57,633 nucleotides of DNA from Nostoc sp. CHAB 5836 (GCF_020829445.1 NZ_JAIVFV010000028.1:1-57633), one strand, 5' to 3'. Positions 26,218 to 35,464 are shown, counted from the first letter of the stretch. Notes: a model not told the origin generated them from the letters alone. Made by a program: numbers and translations.

Positions 26218-29200
26218 TTTGTCCTTAGTTTCCTTCGTTGCCGTGGCAAACGGCAATTGCAGATTTTGGTCGTAGATAAACTCTTTGTTAATTGCTACTT
26301 CTCGTGTGGGAAAAGTTTCGGTACTGGTCATGCCATCTTGATTAGGAACTCGCAATGTGTACCTACCAATAGGAATTCCATCCAGACGATAAAGACCAAA
26401 TTCGTCAGTCACTGCTGATAAGACGCGTGTGCCGGCAGCATTGACTAGTTCCACTTGCACTTGTGGCATTGGCTTACCTGCCACATCAGTGATGCGTCCT
26501 GCTAAACCGTATTCTAATCTTGTGGTGAAATCTAAACGAGTCACAGCCGACGCGGCTACTTCTGCTACTATACTAGTTTTGACGGTAGCAAGTTCTATAG
26601 GCAACCGATCTGGATCAAGTTCAACAACGTAGATACCTTCTGGGAGGTTGCCAACAAAGAATTTGCCAGAGGAGTCAGTTTTAGCTGTGCTAACTCTGTT
26701 GTTGCGACTATTTAAGACGCGGATATTTGCCCCACCTAAGTCAAAGTCTTTCTTTCCTCCTTCGACTACAATTTGCCCACCGATCGCACCTTTTTCTTGT
26801 CCCAAACCAGAAGACCTAGCTGGAATAACACTACCTCCGGCAAAAGATAAATCTGACACTAGTAAAACAGTCAGGCGATCGTCTCCAAATCCACCCAAAA
26901 GGTTTCTACTTCTGGAAGGAATGCTTTGATATTCCACCCTGGCAAATAAGCCTGGTAGCACCTGCATACTAGCACCAACAACTGGCCCGACATCGCCATC
27001 ACTGTAAGCAAGTCCTACTCTCCAATTCAAGCCGTTGGGGTTCGGAGAATTATAATTTAGGGTCGTAGAGTAACGATCTGCTAAATCGCCACCAAATTCG
27101 CTACCGAAAGATAACTGATATTGTCGGTTCAAATTATAGGTCAAATCTGAAGTGTATACATTACCAAAAGTATTTAAACTAAGTCTAGTTGAGCTATTTG
27201 GGTAATAGAAAGCAGTAAATAAATATCGCCCATCCAAATCGGGTCTACCCCATAAAGATAAGCTCTTAAAAGGAATTAGAGAAAAAGTAGGTGAAATATA
27301 ACTAGTGCCTGTATATTCGTCTTGGCGATTACGGGCAATAAATCCCAAGGAAAAATTATTACTGAAACGATATTTTGCTTCCAGGCTATGGTTGAAGCGA
27401 TCGCGCAATTGACTAGTTGAGTTATATCCATTAGGAAACAATTGCGAATTCCCGATAACTTCTAACCGACCCAAATTTAGGCTGAAATCGGTTGTATAAC
27501 CAAGTTGACCACGTGATGTACCGATACTACTAGCGAGAACAAGTGGATTTGCCAGTCGCCAAATGAAGCCTGCTTGTGTTTGTACAGTACCCGGAACAGC
27601 TTGCACAGAACCTTCAAAAGTTAGATTATCTGAAAATCCTTGGCGCAATTGATAAAATCCAACCAGCTTACCTGATTCGGAACCGTAATCTCCAAATAAG
27701 GAATCCTGTGCTAAATTGCCACTTAATCCCAACCCACTTAGCTGCACATTGCCACCTGCTGGAAGCAACAAATCAGAAACATTGATATTTAAAGAGCGAA
27801 TTTCAATAGGTATACTAAGATTATTGCGATCGTAGACCAACAGTTCAATTTCATTGGTGTTACCAGTAGGTAAATTTACATCAATAAGCTCATATCTACC
27901 ATTGAGTCCAACCTGTTGTTGTGCAAATACAATTCCCCCTACTCTTAGCTGCACAAAACTTGCTGGTGGTACTTGACCTTGAAATGTTTGTAAAGGTCTA
28001 CCTCGTCTGGGTAAAAGTTCAGATGCACCGTACTGTTGTGAAAACCTATCGGCAGCTAAATTACTATAACCAAGTTGTACTCCCGTCAAATTCATCCCGT
28101 TCAGTAAAGGATGCAAACCAACTTGTTGCCTACCGATTTGATAGCGAAATTGATTGGTACGTTTATAAAAAAAGTATTCAGAAACATCAGGTTGATTGAC
28201 AAAAGTATTATTCAAACGTACCCGCCAACTGCCTCCTGCTAGTCGTCCCCCTAAAAGAGTAGAACTACGTACCCGTGTGTCTCTAGAATCGTTGGTAATT
28301 TGTAATTCTTGCCTTAAATTGGAAAAGGCGCTGCTAGGAGGTATAACTTCAGGTTGTAATTCAGATACTGGCTGTGGAGAGTTCCCACTATCACGTCGCC
28401 AGGGCAAATTAATACTCAAAGTTAAATTAGCAGCATCAAACTCTATCAAAGTAGATAATTTTTCTTTCAGCAATGTCTGACTAATATATGTTATTCCCTC
28501 AATTTGCTTCAGGTTACTTGTTTCTAAATTAACAACTCCCAGAGGAGTTTTTATTTGTGTTTTACCTTCAATATTTTCAACACTGAAACTAGCGATTTCT
28601 GCAAATTCTTGGAGGGGAACTAAAATAGTATTAGCATCCATACGAATATCTAAACTACCAACTTCTCTATTGTTGATAATCACCCCGACCAAAAATTTTC
28701 CATTTGTTGCCTTGATATTTTGAGTAATAGTACTTGTTCCTGTCTCTACAGGTGTGGAAGTATTCCTCAGTTTATCTACTGGGTTAATATCATTAGTAGA
28801 CTTTGTATTTGTCACTTTGGGAGTGCTATCTGTAGTATTGGTAGGATTTTCGTTGCCATTTTTTGCTTCTGTGGGAGTATTTGCAATCAGCTTAATTGCC
28901 GAATGAGGAATTTTTGATGAAACTGGTAAAGCTATTTTAATAGTTTGATTAGTCGAAAATTTAGTTACATATTCTTGAGCTTTGGTAGCAATAGTAATGG
29001 TTGCTGTTGAATGGTGAGACTGGATCTTATCAACTGTATAATCTAAAATTTTTACTTTTAGCGTTGTAGAAATAAAATCTTTTGTAGAGGCGGGTATCAT
29101 GTGTTTATCTTGTCTTGATAAACTCATTTTTTTCTTATTTAAACGTTTATCAAAAACATTTTTTTGCTGTGTTAAAGTAATAGAAGCTACAGGTGGCGTA

Positions 29201-29223
29201 GGTGGTAAAACTAGATGCAACAT
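26215..29223 (-). CDS. Usher-like outer-membrane protein of a chaperone-usher-type system
   Basis: A 1002-residue protein. Residues 1-175 are polar, Ser/Thr/Asn-rich, without a recognisable signal peptide. Residues 178-275 resemble an usher N-terminal domain (INNREVGSLDIRMDANTILVPLQEF). Residues 305-800 alternate short beta strands as in an outer-membrane barrel, with a plug-like segment near 430-500 (VPPASFVQLRVGGIVFAQQ; LIDVNLPTGNTNEIELLVYD). Two carboxypeptidase-regulatory-type beta-sandwich domains end it (about 811-890 and 904-975: DSSGKFFVGNLPEGIYVVEL; DEFGLYRLDGIPIGRYTLRV). Neighbouring chaperone and pilin-like genes on the same strand support an usher role. An in-frame TAA lies two codons before ATG 29223, so any signal peptide has been lost or begins elsewhere. 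Its stop codon comes from an M5 element. Confidence 0.72.
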   Translation of the reverse strand: MLHLVLPPTPPVASITLTQQKNVFDKRLNKKKMSLSRQDKHMIPASTKDFISTTLKVKILDYTVDKIQSHHSTATITIATKAQEYVTKFSTNQTIKIALPVSSKIPHSAIKLIANTPTEAKNGNENPTNTTDSTPKVTNTKSTNDINPVDKLRNTSTPVETGTSTITQNIKATNGKFLVGVIINNREVGSLDIRMDANTILVPLQEFAEIASFSVENIEGKTQIKTPLGVVNLETSNLKQIEGITYISQTLLKEKLSTLIEFDAANLTLSINLPWRRDSGNSPQPVSELQPEVIPPSSAFSNLRQELQITNDSRDTRVRSSTLLGGRLAGGSWRVRLNNTFVNQPDVSEYFFYKRTNQFRYQIGRQQVGLHPLLNGMNLTGVQLGYSNLAADRFSQQYGASELLPRRGRPLQTFQGQVPPASFVQLRVGGIVFAQQQVGLNGRYELIDVNLPTGNTNEIELLVYDRNNLSIPIEIRSLNINVSDLLLPAGGNVQLSGLGLSGNLAQDSLFGDYGSESGKLVGFYQLRQGFSDNLTFEGSVQAVPGTVQTQAGFIWRLANPLVLASSIGTSRGQLGYTTDFSLNLGRLEVIGNSQLFPNGYNSTSQLRDRFNHSLEAKYRFSNNFSLGFIARNRQDEYTGTSYISPTFSLIPFKSLSLWGRPDLDGRYLFTAFYYPNSSTRLSLNTFGNVYTSDLTYNLNRQYQLSFGSEFGGDLADRYSTTLNYNSPNPNGLNWRVGLAYSDGDVGPVVGASMQVLPGLFARVEYQSIPSRSRNLLGGFGDDRLTVLLVSDLSFAGGSVIPARSSGLGQEKGAIGGQIVVEGGKKDFDLGGANIRVLNSRNNRVSTAKTDSSGKFFVGNLPEGIYVVELDPDRLPIELATVKTSIVAEVAASAVTRLDFTTRLEYGLAGRITDVAGKPMPQVQVELVNAAGTRVLSAVTDEFGLYRLDGIPIGRYTLRVPNQDGMTSTETFPTREVAINKEFIYDQNLQLPFATATKETKDK

Positions 29224-29297
29224 ATCTTAGCTAATCACAAAAACTATATTGAAAGTGGGAAGATAATTCAGCAAAGATTGATAATCAAAAAAGCAAT

Positions 29298-29384
29298 GAG
29301 GATGTTTTGAAAGTATTGGGCGAATATAATTCCCTACTACACAAGCATTCGCGTAGCGTTCCCTAGGGAAGTCCACCTCCAATA
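29298..29384. mobile_element. Truncated M2 left end
   Basis: GAGGATGTTTTGAAAGTATTGGGCGA matches the left end of the M2 copy at 11345 (same GTATTGGGCGA continuation), but no matching right end is found. It contains the motif TTCGCGTAGCGTTCCC. It lies 75 bp upstream of the usher-like start codon. Confidence 0.5.
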
Positions 29385-29524
29385 GCAATACTGCGTAGGT
29401 TTTGCATAAAAAATAGAAATGTGTAGGTTGGGTTGAGGAACGAAACCCAACATTTTCATGGGTTTGTTGGGTTTCCCATTGCGTCAACCCAACCTACGAA
29501 TATTCACAAAGCGTGCAGTATTGC
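29385..29524. mobile_element. MITE-like element family M3 with 8-bp target duplication (CTCCAATA)
   Basis: The ends GCAATACTGCG and GCAGTATTGC are flanked by CTCCAATA on both sides (29377-29384 and 29525-29532). The inner inverted repeat is GTAGGTTGGGTTGAGGAACG against CAACCCAACCTAC. Confidence 0.85.
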
Positions 29525-29526
29525 CT

Positions 29527-29663
29527 CCAATAGGGTTCGGTTAAGCCCAAAAAATGAAAATATGTAGGTTGTGTTGAAGAAAAAAACCCAATATATTGCA
29601 AGGTTTCTTGGGTTTCACAACCTTCAACCCAACCTACAAATATTCTTAACAAAACCTTATTGA
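29527..29663. mobile_element. Second M3 element abutting the first
   Basis: It begins CCAATAGGGTTCGGTTAAG inside the duplicated target of the previous copy and ends CTTAACAAAACCTTATTGA. The inner repeat is GTAGGTTGTGTTGAAG against CTTCAACCCAACCTAC. The flanks do not match each other. Confidence 0.65.
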
Positions 29664-29675
29664 GTCCACCTCTAA

Positions 29676-29975
29676 TAGGATGTTTGAAAAGTCCTTTCGT
29701 CGGTAGCAAAACGTTATTGATCCCCCCTTAAAAAGGGGGGCTTTAATTCCGGTTCCCCCCTTTTTAAGGGGGGTTAGGGGGCAATACGGTTTAGTTAGCG
29801 TCAAAAACCTTGTATTGCGTAGGTTGGGTTGAGGAACGAAACCCAACCGAAGAGCGGGGTTTGTTGGGTAACACTAAAGTTCAACCCAACCTACAATTAT
29901 CCTTAACTGAACCGTATTGGGTTAGGGGGGATCGATAAGTGCAAAGATACAGCTAACTACTTTTCAAACATCCTC
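29676..29975. mobile_element. MITE-like element family M2, copy c, containing an M3 element
   Basis: TAGGATGTTTGAAAAGT and ACTTTTCAAACATCCTC are the ends, with TAA at both flanks (29673-29675 and 29976-29978). An M3 element (29781-29920) is nested within the GGGGGTTAGGGGG filler. Confidence 0.8.
29781..29920. mobile_element. M3 element nested in M2, 8-bp target duplication GTTAGGGG
   Basis: GCAATACGGTTTAGTTAG and CTTAACTGAACCGTATTGG are the ends; GTTAGGGG stands on both sides (29773-29780 and 29921-29928). The inner repeat is GTAGGTTGGGTTGAGGAACG against CAACCCAACCTAC. Confidence 0.85.
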
Positions 29976-30041
29976 TAATAAATTCAGGCGCAGTATAAAA
30001 TCAACTCTGCCTGATTATTTCGGCTTTTAATTAAGCAAAAA

Positions 30042-30974
30042 CTATTTACTACGAAGACGATTTCTCAAATTTCGAGAACCAGAAGACCTAGTTTGATTTG
30101 AGGCACTAGTAGTAGCTTTTGGAACAGTAAAGGGAATACCTTGATCGATTTTTACTCCGTTCAATTCGCCGTTAATATCTAATACGTATTTACCCGGTTC
30201 TAATGTTTGGGTAATAGGTAATTCGAGTTGATGACGAGTATTAGGTAGTACGGGCGCTAGTGGTAAACTTCCCGCTGCTAATAAATTATCTGGGAGCTTT
30301 TTTCCTGGTTTTTCCAAGTCACCTATAGGTTTTGTAGCCGCAGCTCCTGGGTATTTAGCAGCAGGCCAAATGGCATATTGACCTTTTAGGCGGACATAAC
30401 CATTACCTTGGCTAGAAATATCAAATAGGGCTGTTACACCATTGGATTGAGGAGCTACAGTAACTGAATTGAGTACACCAACTCGCTTGATGTCTCCTAC
30501 ATAGCCATAGATAACAACCCCTAAGCGTCCTACAGAACGCACACCCTGGGATTTCTGGCTGGCAGAAGGAATTTCTTCAAAATATAGTACAGCACGGTAT
30601 TCACCTGGTTTAGGTTGAACTTTGGGACGAATAGCAAAACGTATAGTCTGGGCGCTGCGAGGGGGAACGGTAAATTGAGAGGGAGTGAAAACAGTCCACT
30701 GATCTAATGATTCTTCAGTGGAAGGCATTTCTACCAATTTATTGTTTTCATTCATCTTCCAAGTCCGCACATAAGCTTTGAGTTCAATCGGCTCAGAAGA
30801 TGGGTTGAGTACGCGAATCGCTTGAGTGCGAGTTTTGCGGCTAATTTCTAGTTCAATTCGGTTTGGGCTGACACCAATATTCAAAGCTGTGGCGCTTGAT
30901 ATCCCCAGGGAAAATGCCCCTATTAAACTTAAGGCTAAATGTGTGGCTCTGCGAAACATATCTTTACATACCAT
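30042..30974 (-). CDS. PapD-like periplasmic pilus chaperone
   Basis: A 310-residue protein. A signal peptide spans about 6-31 (FRRATHLALSLIGAFSLGIS, cut after ATA). The mature part starts LNIGVSPNRIELEISRKTRTQAIRVLNPSSEPIELKAYV, the first strands of an immunoglobulin-like PapD N-domain. It continues with FTVPPRSAQTIRFAIRP, equivalent to the conserved P-x-Q-(x)-R-(i/v)-x segment, and YRAVLYFEEIP. A second beta domain (about 160-285) and a basic Ser/Arg tail follow. Chaperones of this type complete pilin folds by donating a strand. ATG 30974 or 30959 could be used. It is 23 bp downstream of a pilin-like gene and 818 bp upstream of the usher-like gene. Confidence 0.78.
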   Translation of the reverse strand: MVCKDMFRRATHLALSLIGAFSLGISSATALNIGVSPNRIELEISRKTRTQAIRVLNPSSEPIELKAYVRTWKMNENNKLVEMPSTEESLDQWTVFTPSQFTVPPRSAQTIRFAIRPKVQPKPGEYRAVLYFEEIPSASQKSQGVRSVGRLGVVIYGYVGDIKRVGVLNSVTVAPQSNGVTALFDISSQGNGYVRLKGQYAIWPAAKYPGAAATKPIGDLEKPGKKLPDNLLAAGSLPLAPVLPNTRHQLELPITQTLEPGKYVLDINGELNGVKIDQGIPFTVPKATTSASNQTRSSGSRNLRNRLRSK

Positions 30975-30997
30975 TTTTAGGTAAGTATTATTTACTA

Positions 30998-31549
30998 CTA
31001 ATGTTGGTTTACCGTGACCGTTATTACACCCCCATAGCCACCTGCAATTCCGACATTAGCGAGATCGAATTGCAACCGCACACCCCCCTGAACTAAAGCT
31101 GTGTTGGTATTCTCATCACGAGATATCTCGATAATGGGTAACGGTTCCACAACAACCGGCATTGTTTGGTCAGAACGGTAATTGCTACTAAACCCATTAT
31201 TTTGTCCATTTTCTGCTCTCAGTTCATAAGTGGCATAGAGAGAACCCACTTTGTCTATAGGAACGCGCATCTGCCAAAGCTCTGGTAACTCGCGGGTAAT
31301 TACCGTATGAAACTGGGGAGGAGCTAGTAGGTCTTGCTCATTCCTCACTGTCTGACTAACGGGAGCAGGTAAAATTTCCCCTAACTGTTGGGGAGGAATG
31401 GTCAGTTGTTGAGGGGTTGATATCTGATAGATTTGTGTTGGCTCTGGCAAATTTAGAGATTGGGCTACAACTTGTGACTGTGGCCAAGTCAGAAGTGCCA
31501 GTAACATACCTAAGCAAGACTGAAAATAAATTGTCTGATTGCTAACCAT
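30998..31549 (-). CDS. Secreted pilin-like minor subunit (candidate)
   Basis: From ATG 31549 the protein has 183 residues with a credible signal peptide (MVSNQTIYFQSCLGMLLALL ... QVVAQS). An upstream in-frame ATG at 31648, only 4 bases after the pilin stop, would add 33 residues and bury the signal, so I prefer the internal start. The C-terminus, LQFDLANVGIAGGYGGVITVTVNQH, has the glycine-tyrosine-glycine then alternating Val/Thr strand typical of pilin domains that pair with chaperones. The middle is rich in Pro and Gln. Subunit role is inferred from position and C-terminal strand. Confidence 0.6.
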   Translation of the reverse strand: MVSNQTIYFQSCLGMLLALLTWPQSQVVAQSLNLPEPTQIYQISTPQQLTIPPQQLGEILPAPVSQTVRNEQDLLAPPQFHTVITRELPELWQMRVPIDKVGSLYATYELRAENGQNNGFSSNYRSDQTMPVVVEPLPIIEISRDENTNTALVQGGVRLQFDLANVGIAGGYGGVITVTVNQH

Positions 31550-31652
31550 TTGGCTGTAACTGTCTTTAACCACGAAAATGGCATTATCTGGTTGGCATCC
31601 TGCTTGCCTAGTAATGGCAGCAAACAAGATGCCTACACCAGTAATCATGGAA

Positions 31653-32240
31653 CTATGGAGCTGTTACGCTAACATTTACGACACCTCCGGTGTACGCACC
31701 AGCCTTCGTAGCACCACTCAAGTTCAAGTCTAGATCTGCACCACCAACGTAAGGTGTACTTAAACCAGGTGCTGCACCTGTGTAATCACCATTGATGGCG
31801 GCAATGGTTGCACTACCACCATTTGCACCTGTAAGAAGATTGGTAGCACCAGGAGCAGTCAAGGTGACAACAATACCGTTATCGGGGTTGTTAGACCAAA
31901 CAGCATATAATTCATCTACGGTTTTTGTGATACTACCGCCTGTTAAACCAGTAAATGGACTAGTTCGATTGATAGAAGTAGCACCGGTCGTGGTAGGAGG
32001 CGCGTTGAAGTTTGTTCCAATTCCAGCTGTAGTTACTGCCGTACCTCCTGCTAAGTCAGCTTCAGTAATAGCTAAATCAACTGTTTGGAAAGTCCGCAAA
32101 TAAAGTACTTCTGGCACAGTAATTTGAACAGCCACGTTTTGGTTAGTAGTGAGCTGGGCGTGGGCTGGTGCTGAGAACAAAGAACTACCGACAACGGCGG
32201 TACCAGCAGCAACGATAATGGCTAGGATGTTATTTTTCAT
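31653..32240 (-). CDS. Putative major fimbrial subunit (pilin-like)
   Basis: A 195-residue exported protein. The signal peptide MKNNILAIIVAAGTAVVGSS... ends AHA before QLTTNQN. The mature protein opens with alternating hydrophobic residues VAVQITVPEVLYLRTFQTVDL, is rich in Gly, Thr, Ala and Asn, contains no cysteine, and ends AGAYTGGVVNVSVTAP. The start strand plus the terminal (A)G-x-Y-x-G-(V)-V-x-V strand recall CS1-type and DUF4402-type pilins. It is the first gene of the presumed fimbrial operon and, being small and repetitive in composition, the best candidate for the main shaft protein. Confidence 0.65.
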   Translation of the reverse strand: MKNNILAIIVAAGTAVVGSSLFSAPAHAQLTTNQNVAVQITVPEVLYLRTFQTVDLAITEADLAGGTAVTTAGIGTNFNAPPTTTGATSINRTSPFTGLTGGSITKTVDELYAVWSNNPDNGIVVTLTAPGATNLLTGANGGSATIAAINGDYTGAAPGLSTPYVGGADLDLNLSGATKAGAYTGGVVNVSVTAP

Positions 32241-32321
32241 GATTCAAATTCGCTCCTCAGTATATTTATGTGAATTTAGTTAGTTTTGAACTTCCCAATT
32301 GGCTTCACTATTTAGGAGTGA

Positions 32322-32414
32322 TAGGACTTACGCAAAATAATGAAAAAACGAACCGCAAAGGGCGCAGAGGACACAAAGGAATAAGAGTTTCAGAGAGTTA
32401 TTGCGTAAGTCCTA
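32322..32414. mobile_element. MITE-like element family M4 (short form) with 5-bp duplication AGTGA
   Basis: TAGGACTTACGCAAAATAATG and TTATTGCGTAAGTCCTA form the ends; AGTGA stands on both sides (32317-32321 and 32415-32419). At 93 bp it is an uninterrupted copy of the type expanded at 56704. It lies 82 bp upstream of the pilin-like start, in the probable promoter region. Confidence 0.88.
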
Positions 32415-32515
32415 AGTGATTTTCCAGGCTTCGGAAAGTTGTTTGAGACATTGATATGGAATTGAGCAAAGGGAAATTCTTACTTTATGACTTGGTTATA
32501 AACATCACCTCCTTT

Positions 32516-35242
32516 TCATAAAACCCACAATTCTGTTCCATCCGTCCCGTTGGTGGCTGTGAAGAATAGTTGTGTACCAACGACAGTCAGATGGGTAGGG
32601 TTGGCATTGCCTGTTGAGTTAATATCGCTCACCCTTCTTGTACCTACATCTGTGCCGTCACTACTCCACACTTCTCTATCGTTTGCAGACTCAGAAGCTA
32701 CAAAATAGAGGGTATTACCAAAATTAACGAGACTACTAGGAAAACTGTTGTTTGGATCTGGGCCTTCCCAGATATCGTTGACTAGAACTGTACCTGCATC
32801 GGTGCCGTTACTCTTCCACAGTTCTAGTCCTGTTGTGCTGTCATAGGTTGTGAAGTAGAGAGTGCTACCGACAGCAGTTAGATACAGTGGGCCAAAACTA
32901 ATATTCGGGGCTTTTGTCAGGTCATTTTTGACCCTCACAGTTCCTGCATCAGTGCCATTGCTCTTCCACAGTTCTTGCTTGAAGTCACCATTGCTATCTG
33001 TGACGAAATATAAAGTATTACCTAAACCTCTAAGTTCGGTTGGCCCAAAACCACCTGTACCAGAGGTAATATCTTTGACAATAGTTGTTCCTGCATTGCT
33101 GCCATCACTCTTCCATAGTTCAAGACCCTTAGTACCATCATTGGTAGTGAAGTAGAGAGTGCTACCAATTGCAGTAAGTGTGGCAGGATCTGAACCCAAT
33201 GCACCAGGTCTGATGTCCTTGACAAGGGTGGTTCCAACTGCGGTACCGTCGCTTGACCATAGTTCAACACCGTTAACTGAGTCACTGGCGGTGAAATACA
33301 GTTTGTTGTTAAATGCGATGAGATTGCTGGGACTGGAACTTTTGGAACCTGAGTAGATATCTTTGACCAAACTAACTGTCGTGCCATCGTAAGCCCAAAG
33401 TTCATTGCCGTTAGTACCGTCATTTGCAGTGAAGAATGTTTTATTACCAACTACAGTGAGATTGTTGGGGTCTGAACTACCAAGTCCAGGATTGATATTG
33501 CTCACTCTATTGGCTGTCGTACCATCGTAAACCCAAAGTTCTCTACCGTTAGTACCATCATCAGCGCTCAAGAGTAACTTGCTGCCAAAAATCGTGAGTT
33601 TGTCTGGGTTAAAACTGCCGGGGTTAATGTTGGTGAGCTTGGTTGTACTTGCTAGGCTGCCGTCACTCTTCCACAGTTGGACGCCGTTGCCATCGTTGGC
33701 AGTAAAGTACAAGGTGCTACCTAGCGCCGTGAGATTATTCGGGTTAGAACTACTTGAGCCTGGGAAGATTTCAAACTTCTCAATTTGACGATCGCTTAAC
33801 AGACTTAGGTTGTAAAAAGTGTTAGCACCAAGAGAGTTAATCCGAACGTAATAAGTACCCGCTACAAGGTTATTAGTGACAAAGGTAAATTCTGGTGTAT
33901 TTTCTGAGAGATTAAAGCTTTGGAGGGTAGTTCCGGTGCTGTTGAGTAAATCCACACGAGGATTATCAGATAGGCCAAGAAGAGAGACGGTTAACTGACT
34001 CTTATAAAGCAGATTGAAACGGTAATAATCGTCTGTGTCGATATTGCCAATAAAATCGCTAAAGTTCTGGGAACCATCTAGAGTGCCAATATTTTTAGCT
34101 GTACCTCTCGTGTTTGGCGCTATATCAGGGGCAATAGGAGTAGAGGAAACACTCAGATCGTAGTTAGTTGCTGCACCAGAAGCCGGGTATACTCGGATAT
34201 AGTATGAGCCTGCATTCAAGCTGTGGCGAATAATGTCTGGAGTAATACCAGTCTGGCTAGAAGTCGCGATCGCTGTGCCGTTGCTGTGGAGCAGTTGGAC
34301 GTTGGCATCTGCTGTTTGAGGTGTTAATGTCAGACCAACTAGAGCGATCGACGTTAAATCAAAACGGTAATAGTCGTTACTATCAATGCTATTTATATAG
34401 TCTGTGAAGGTTGAAGCCGTAGAGCTTAAGGTATTAATATTGCGAGCCGTCGCCAGGGTGTTCCCTGCATTGTCTACTGGGTCGGCAGCAAAGTTAAGAT
34501 TCAAAGTGTAGTTTGTCGCACTTGTGGAACCAGGATAGACTCGAATGTAGTATGTACCGCTAGCAAGGCTGCGACTAATTGATTCTGAATTAGTATCAGT
34601 TTGAGTGGAAGTTTGGATAATTGTTCCAGAGTTATTCTGTAATTCCACATTGGCATCACCTCCTAAACCATTGAGGTTCAAGCTGAACGCCCCACTATTT
34701 ACTACGTCAAATTTGTAGTAATCATCGTTATCAAGGATGACACCTCTATTGCCAACATAATCAGTGGTAATATAGTTACTAGTTAGAGAACCAATGTTGA
34801 ATGCTTGCGCCTGGGAGTCGTCACCGGCTTTATTAATGTTAATTGGATTAGCTGAGAGGCTGAGGTTGTAATTAGTGCTTGCACCACTCACTGAACCGAC
34901 ACGGACATAGTATAAACCTGGATTCAGGCTGCGAGTGAGTAATTCTGGTGTTGTACCGCTAGAATTGGCAGTTTGGAGAGTAGTACCGCTTTCGTCATAC
35001 AGTATTAGACTTGCGTTACCAGTTAAGTTATTCAATCTCAGCGTCACGGCGCTAGCGGGGTCGCTGCTGCTAGCACCAATGCGGATTTTGTAAAAGTCGG
35101 TAGGATCACTACTAGTAACAGAGTCCTGAAAAATACTGGAGTTGTTGCTGAGTGAACCACCTATATAGAGTGCAGATGTAGTATCTAAAGCTGTACTTCT
35201 GCTACCTCCTGGATCTGGAAATCCTGTATATGTTGTTGCCAT
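32516..35242 (-). CDS. ELWxxDGT-repeat surface protein with PPC-like domains
   Basis: A 908-residue acidic protein without a signal peptide. The N-terminal half has four bacterial pre-peptidase C-terminal-type domains (about 20-130, 140-250, 260-370, 380-490), each with D(D/S)xDYY(K/R)F and PGLYYVRV or AGTYYVRI. The second half (about 495-908) has nine ELWxxDGT-type repeats of about 45 residues, such as QLWKSDGS, ELWVYDGT, ELWSSDGT and EVWSSDGT, likely forming a beta-propeller or solenoid. Such proteins are cell-surface or secreted, but the export route is not evident. It lies 275 bp upstream of the fimbrial genes on the same strand; joint function is possible but unproven. Confidence 0.85.
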   Translation of the reverse strand: MATTYTGFPDPGGSRSTALDTTSALYIGGSLSNNSSIFQDSVTSSDPTDFYKIRIGASSSDPASAVTLRLNNLTGNASLILYDESGTTLQTANSSGTTPELLTRSLNPGLYYVRVGSVSGASTNYNLSLSANPININKAGDDSQAQAFNIGSLTSNYITTDYVGNRGVILDNDDYYKFDVVNSGAFSLNLNGLGGDANVELQNNSGTIIQTSTQTDTNSESISRSLASGTYYIRVYPGSTSATNYTLNLNFAADPVDNAGNTLATARNINTLSSTASTFTDYINSIDSNDYYRFDLTSIALVGLTLTPQTADANVQLLHSNGTAIATSSQTGITPDIIRHSLNAGSYYIRVYPASGAATNYDLSVSSTPIAPDIAPNTRGTAKNIGTLDGSQNFSDFIGNIDTDDYYRFNLLYKSQLTVSLLGLSDNPRVDLLNSTGTTLQSFNLSENTPEFTFVTNNLVAGTYYVRINSLGANTFYNLSLLSDRQIEKFEIFPGSSSSNPNNLTALGSTLYFTANDGNGVQLWKSDGSLASTTKLTNINPGSFNPDKLTIFGSKLLLSADDGTNGRELWVYDGTTANRVSNINPGLGSSDPNNLTVVGNKTFFTANDGTNGNELWAYDGTTVSLVKDIYSGSKSSSPSNLIAFNNKLYFTASDSVNGVELWSSDGTAVGTTLVKDIRPGALGSDPATLTAIGSTLYFTTNDGTKGLELWKSDGSNAGTTIVKDITSGTGGFGPTELRGLGNTLYFVTDSNGDFKQELWKSNGTDAGTVRVKNDLTKAPNISFGPLYLTAVGSTLYFTTYDSTTGLELWKSNGTDAGTVLVNDIWEGPDPNNSFPSSLVNFGNTLYFVASESANDREVWSSDGTDVGTRRVSDINSTGNANPTHLTVVGTQLFFTATNGTDGTELWVL

Positions 35243-35295
35243 AGTATTTTTTCTAAAACTCCGATGCTTATAATGGCTGCAAATTACTTGTAGTG

Positions 35296-35446
35296 CAATA
35301 CCCTTGGGTTAAGCCTAAAACTCTTTGTCAAAGTTAATTTTTTTAACGAATCGCCTTCTCTTCTTAGGCTGACGCCAACGCGAGTGCGTCTCGTAAGAGT
35401 TGGACGCAAAGAGAAGGAAGAAATGCTTCACTCAAGCGTATTGTTT
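35296..35446. mobile_element. M3-like element with a GCGAGTGCGTCTCG insertion
   Basis: The left end GCAATACCCTTGGGTTAAGC and right end GCTTCACTCAAGCGTATTG are imperfect inverted repeats. The interior holds CAACGCGAGTGCGTCTCG flanked by AGAGAAGG-type sequence. No matching target duplication is seen. Confidence 0.5.
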
Positions 35447-35464
35447 TTTAATCGTAAATTGCTC

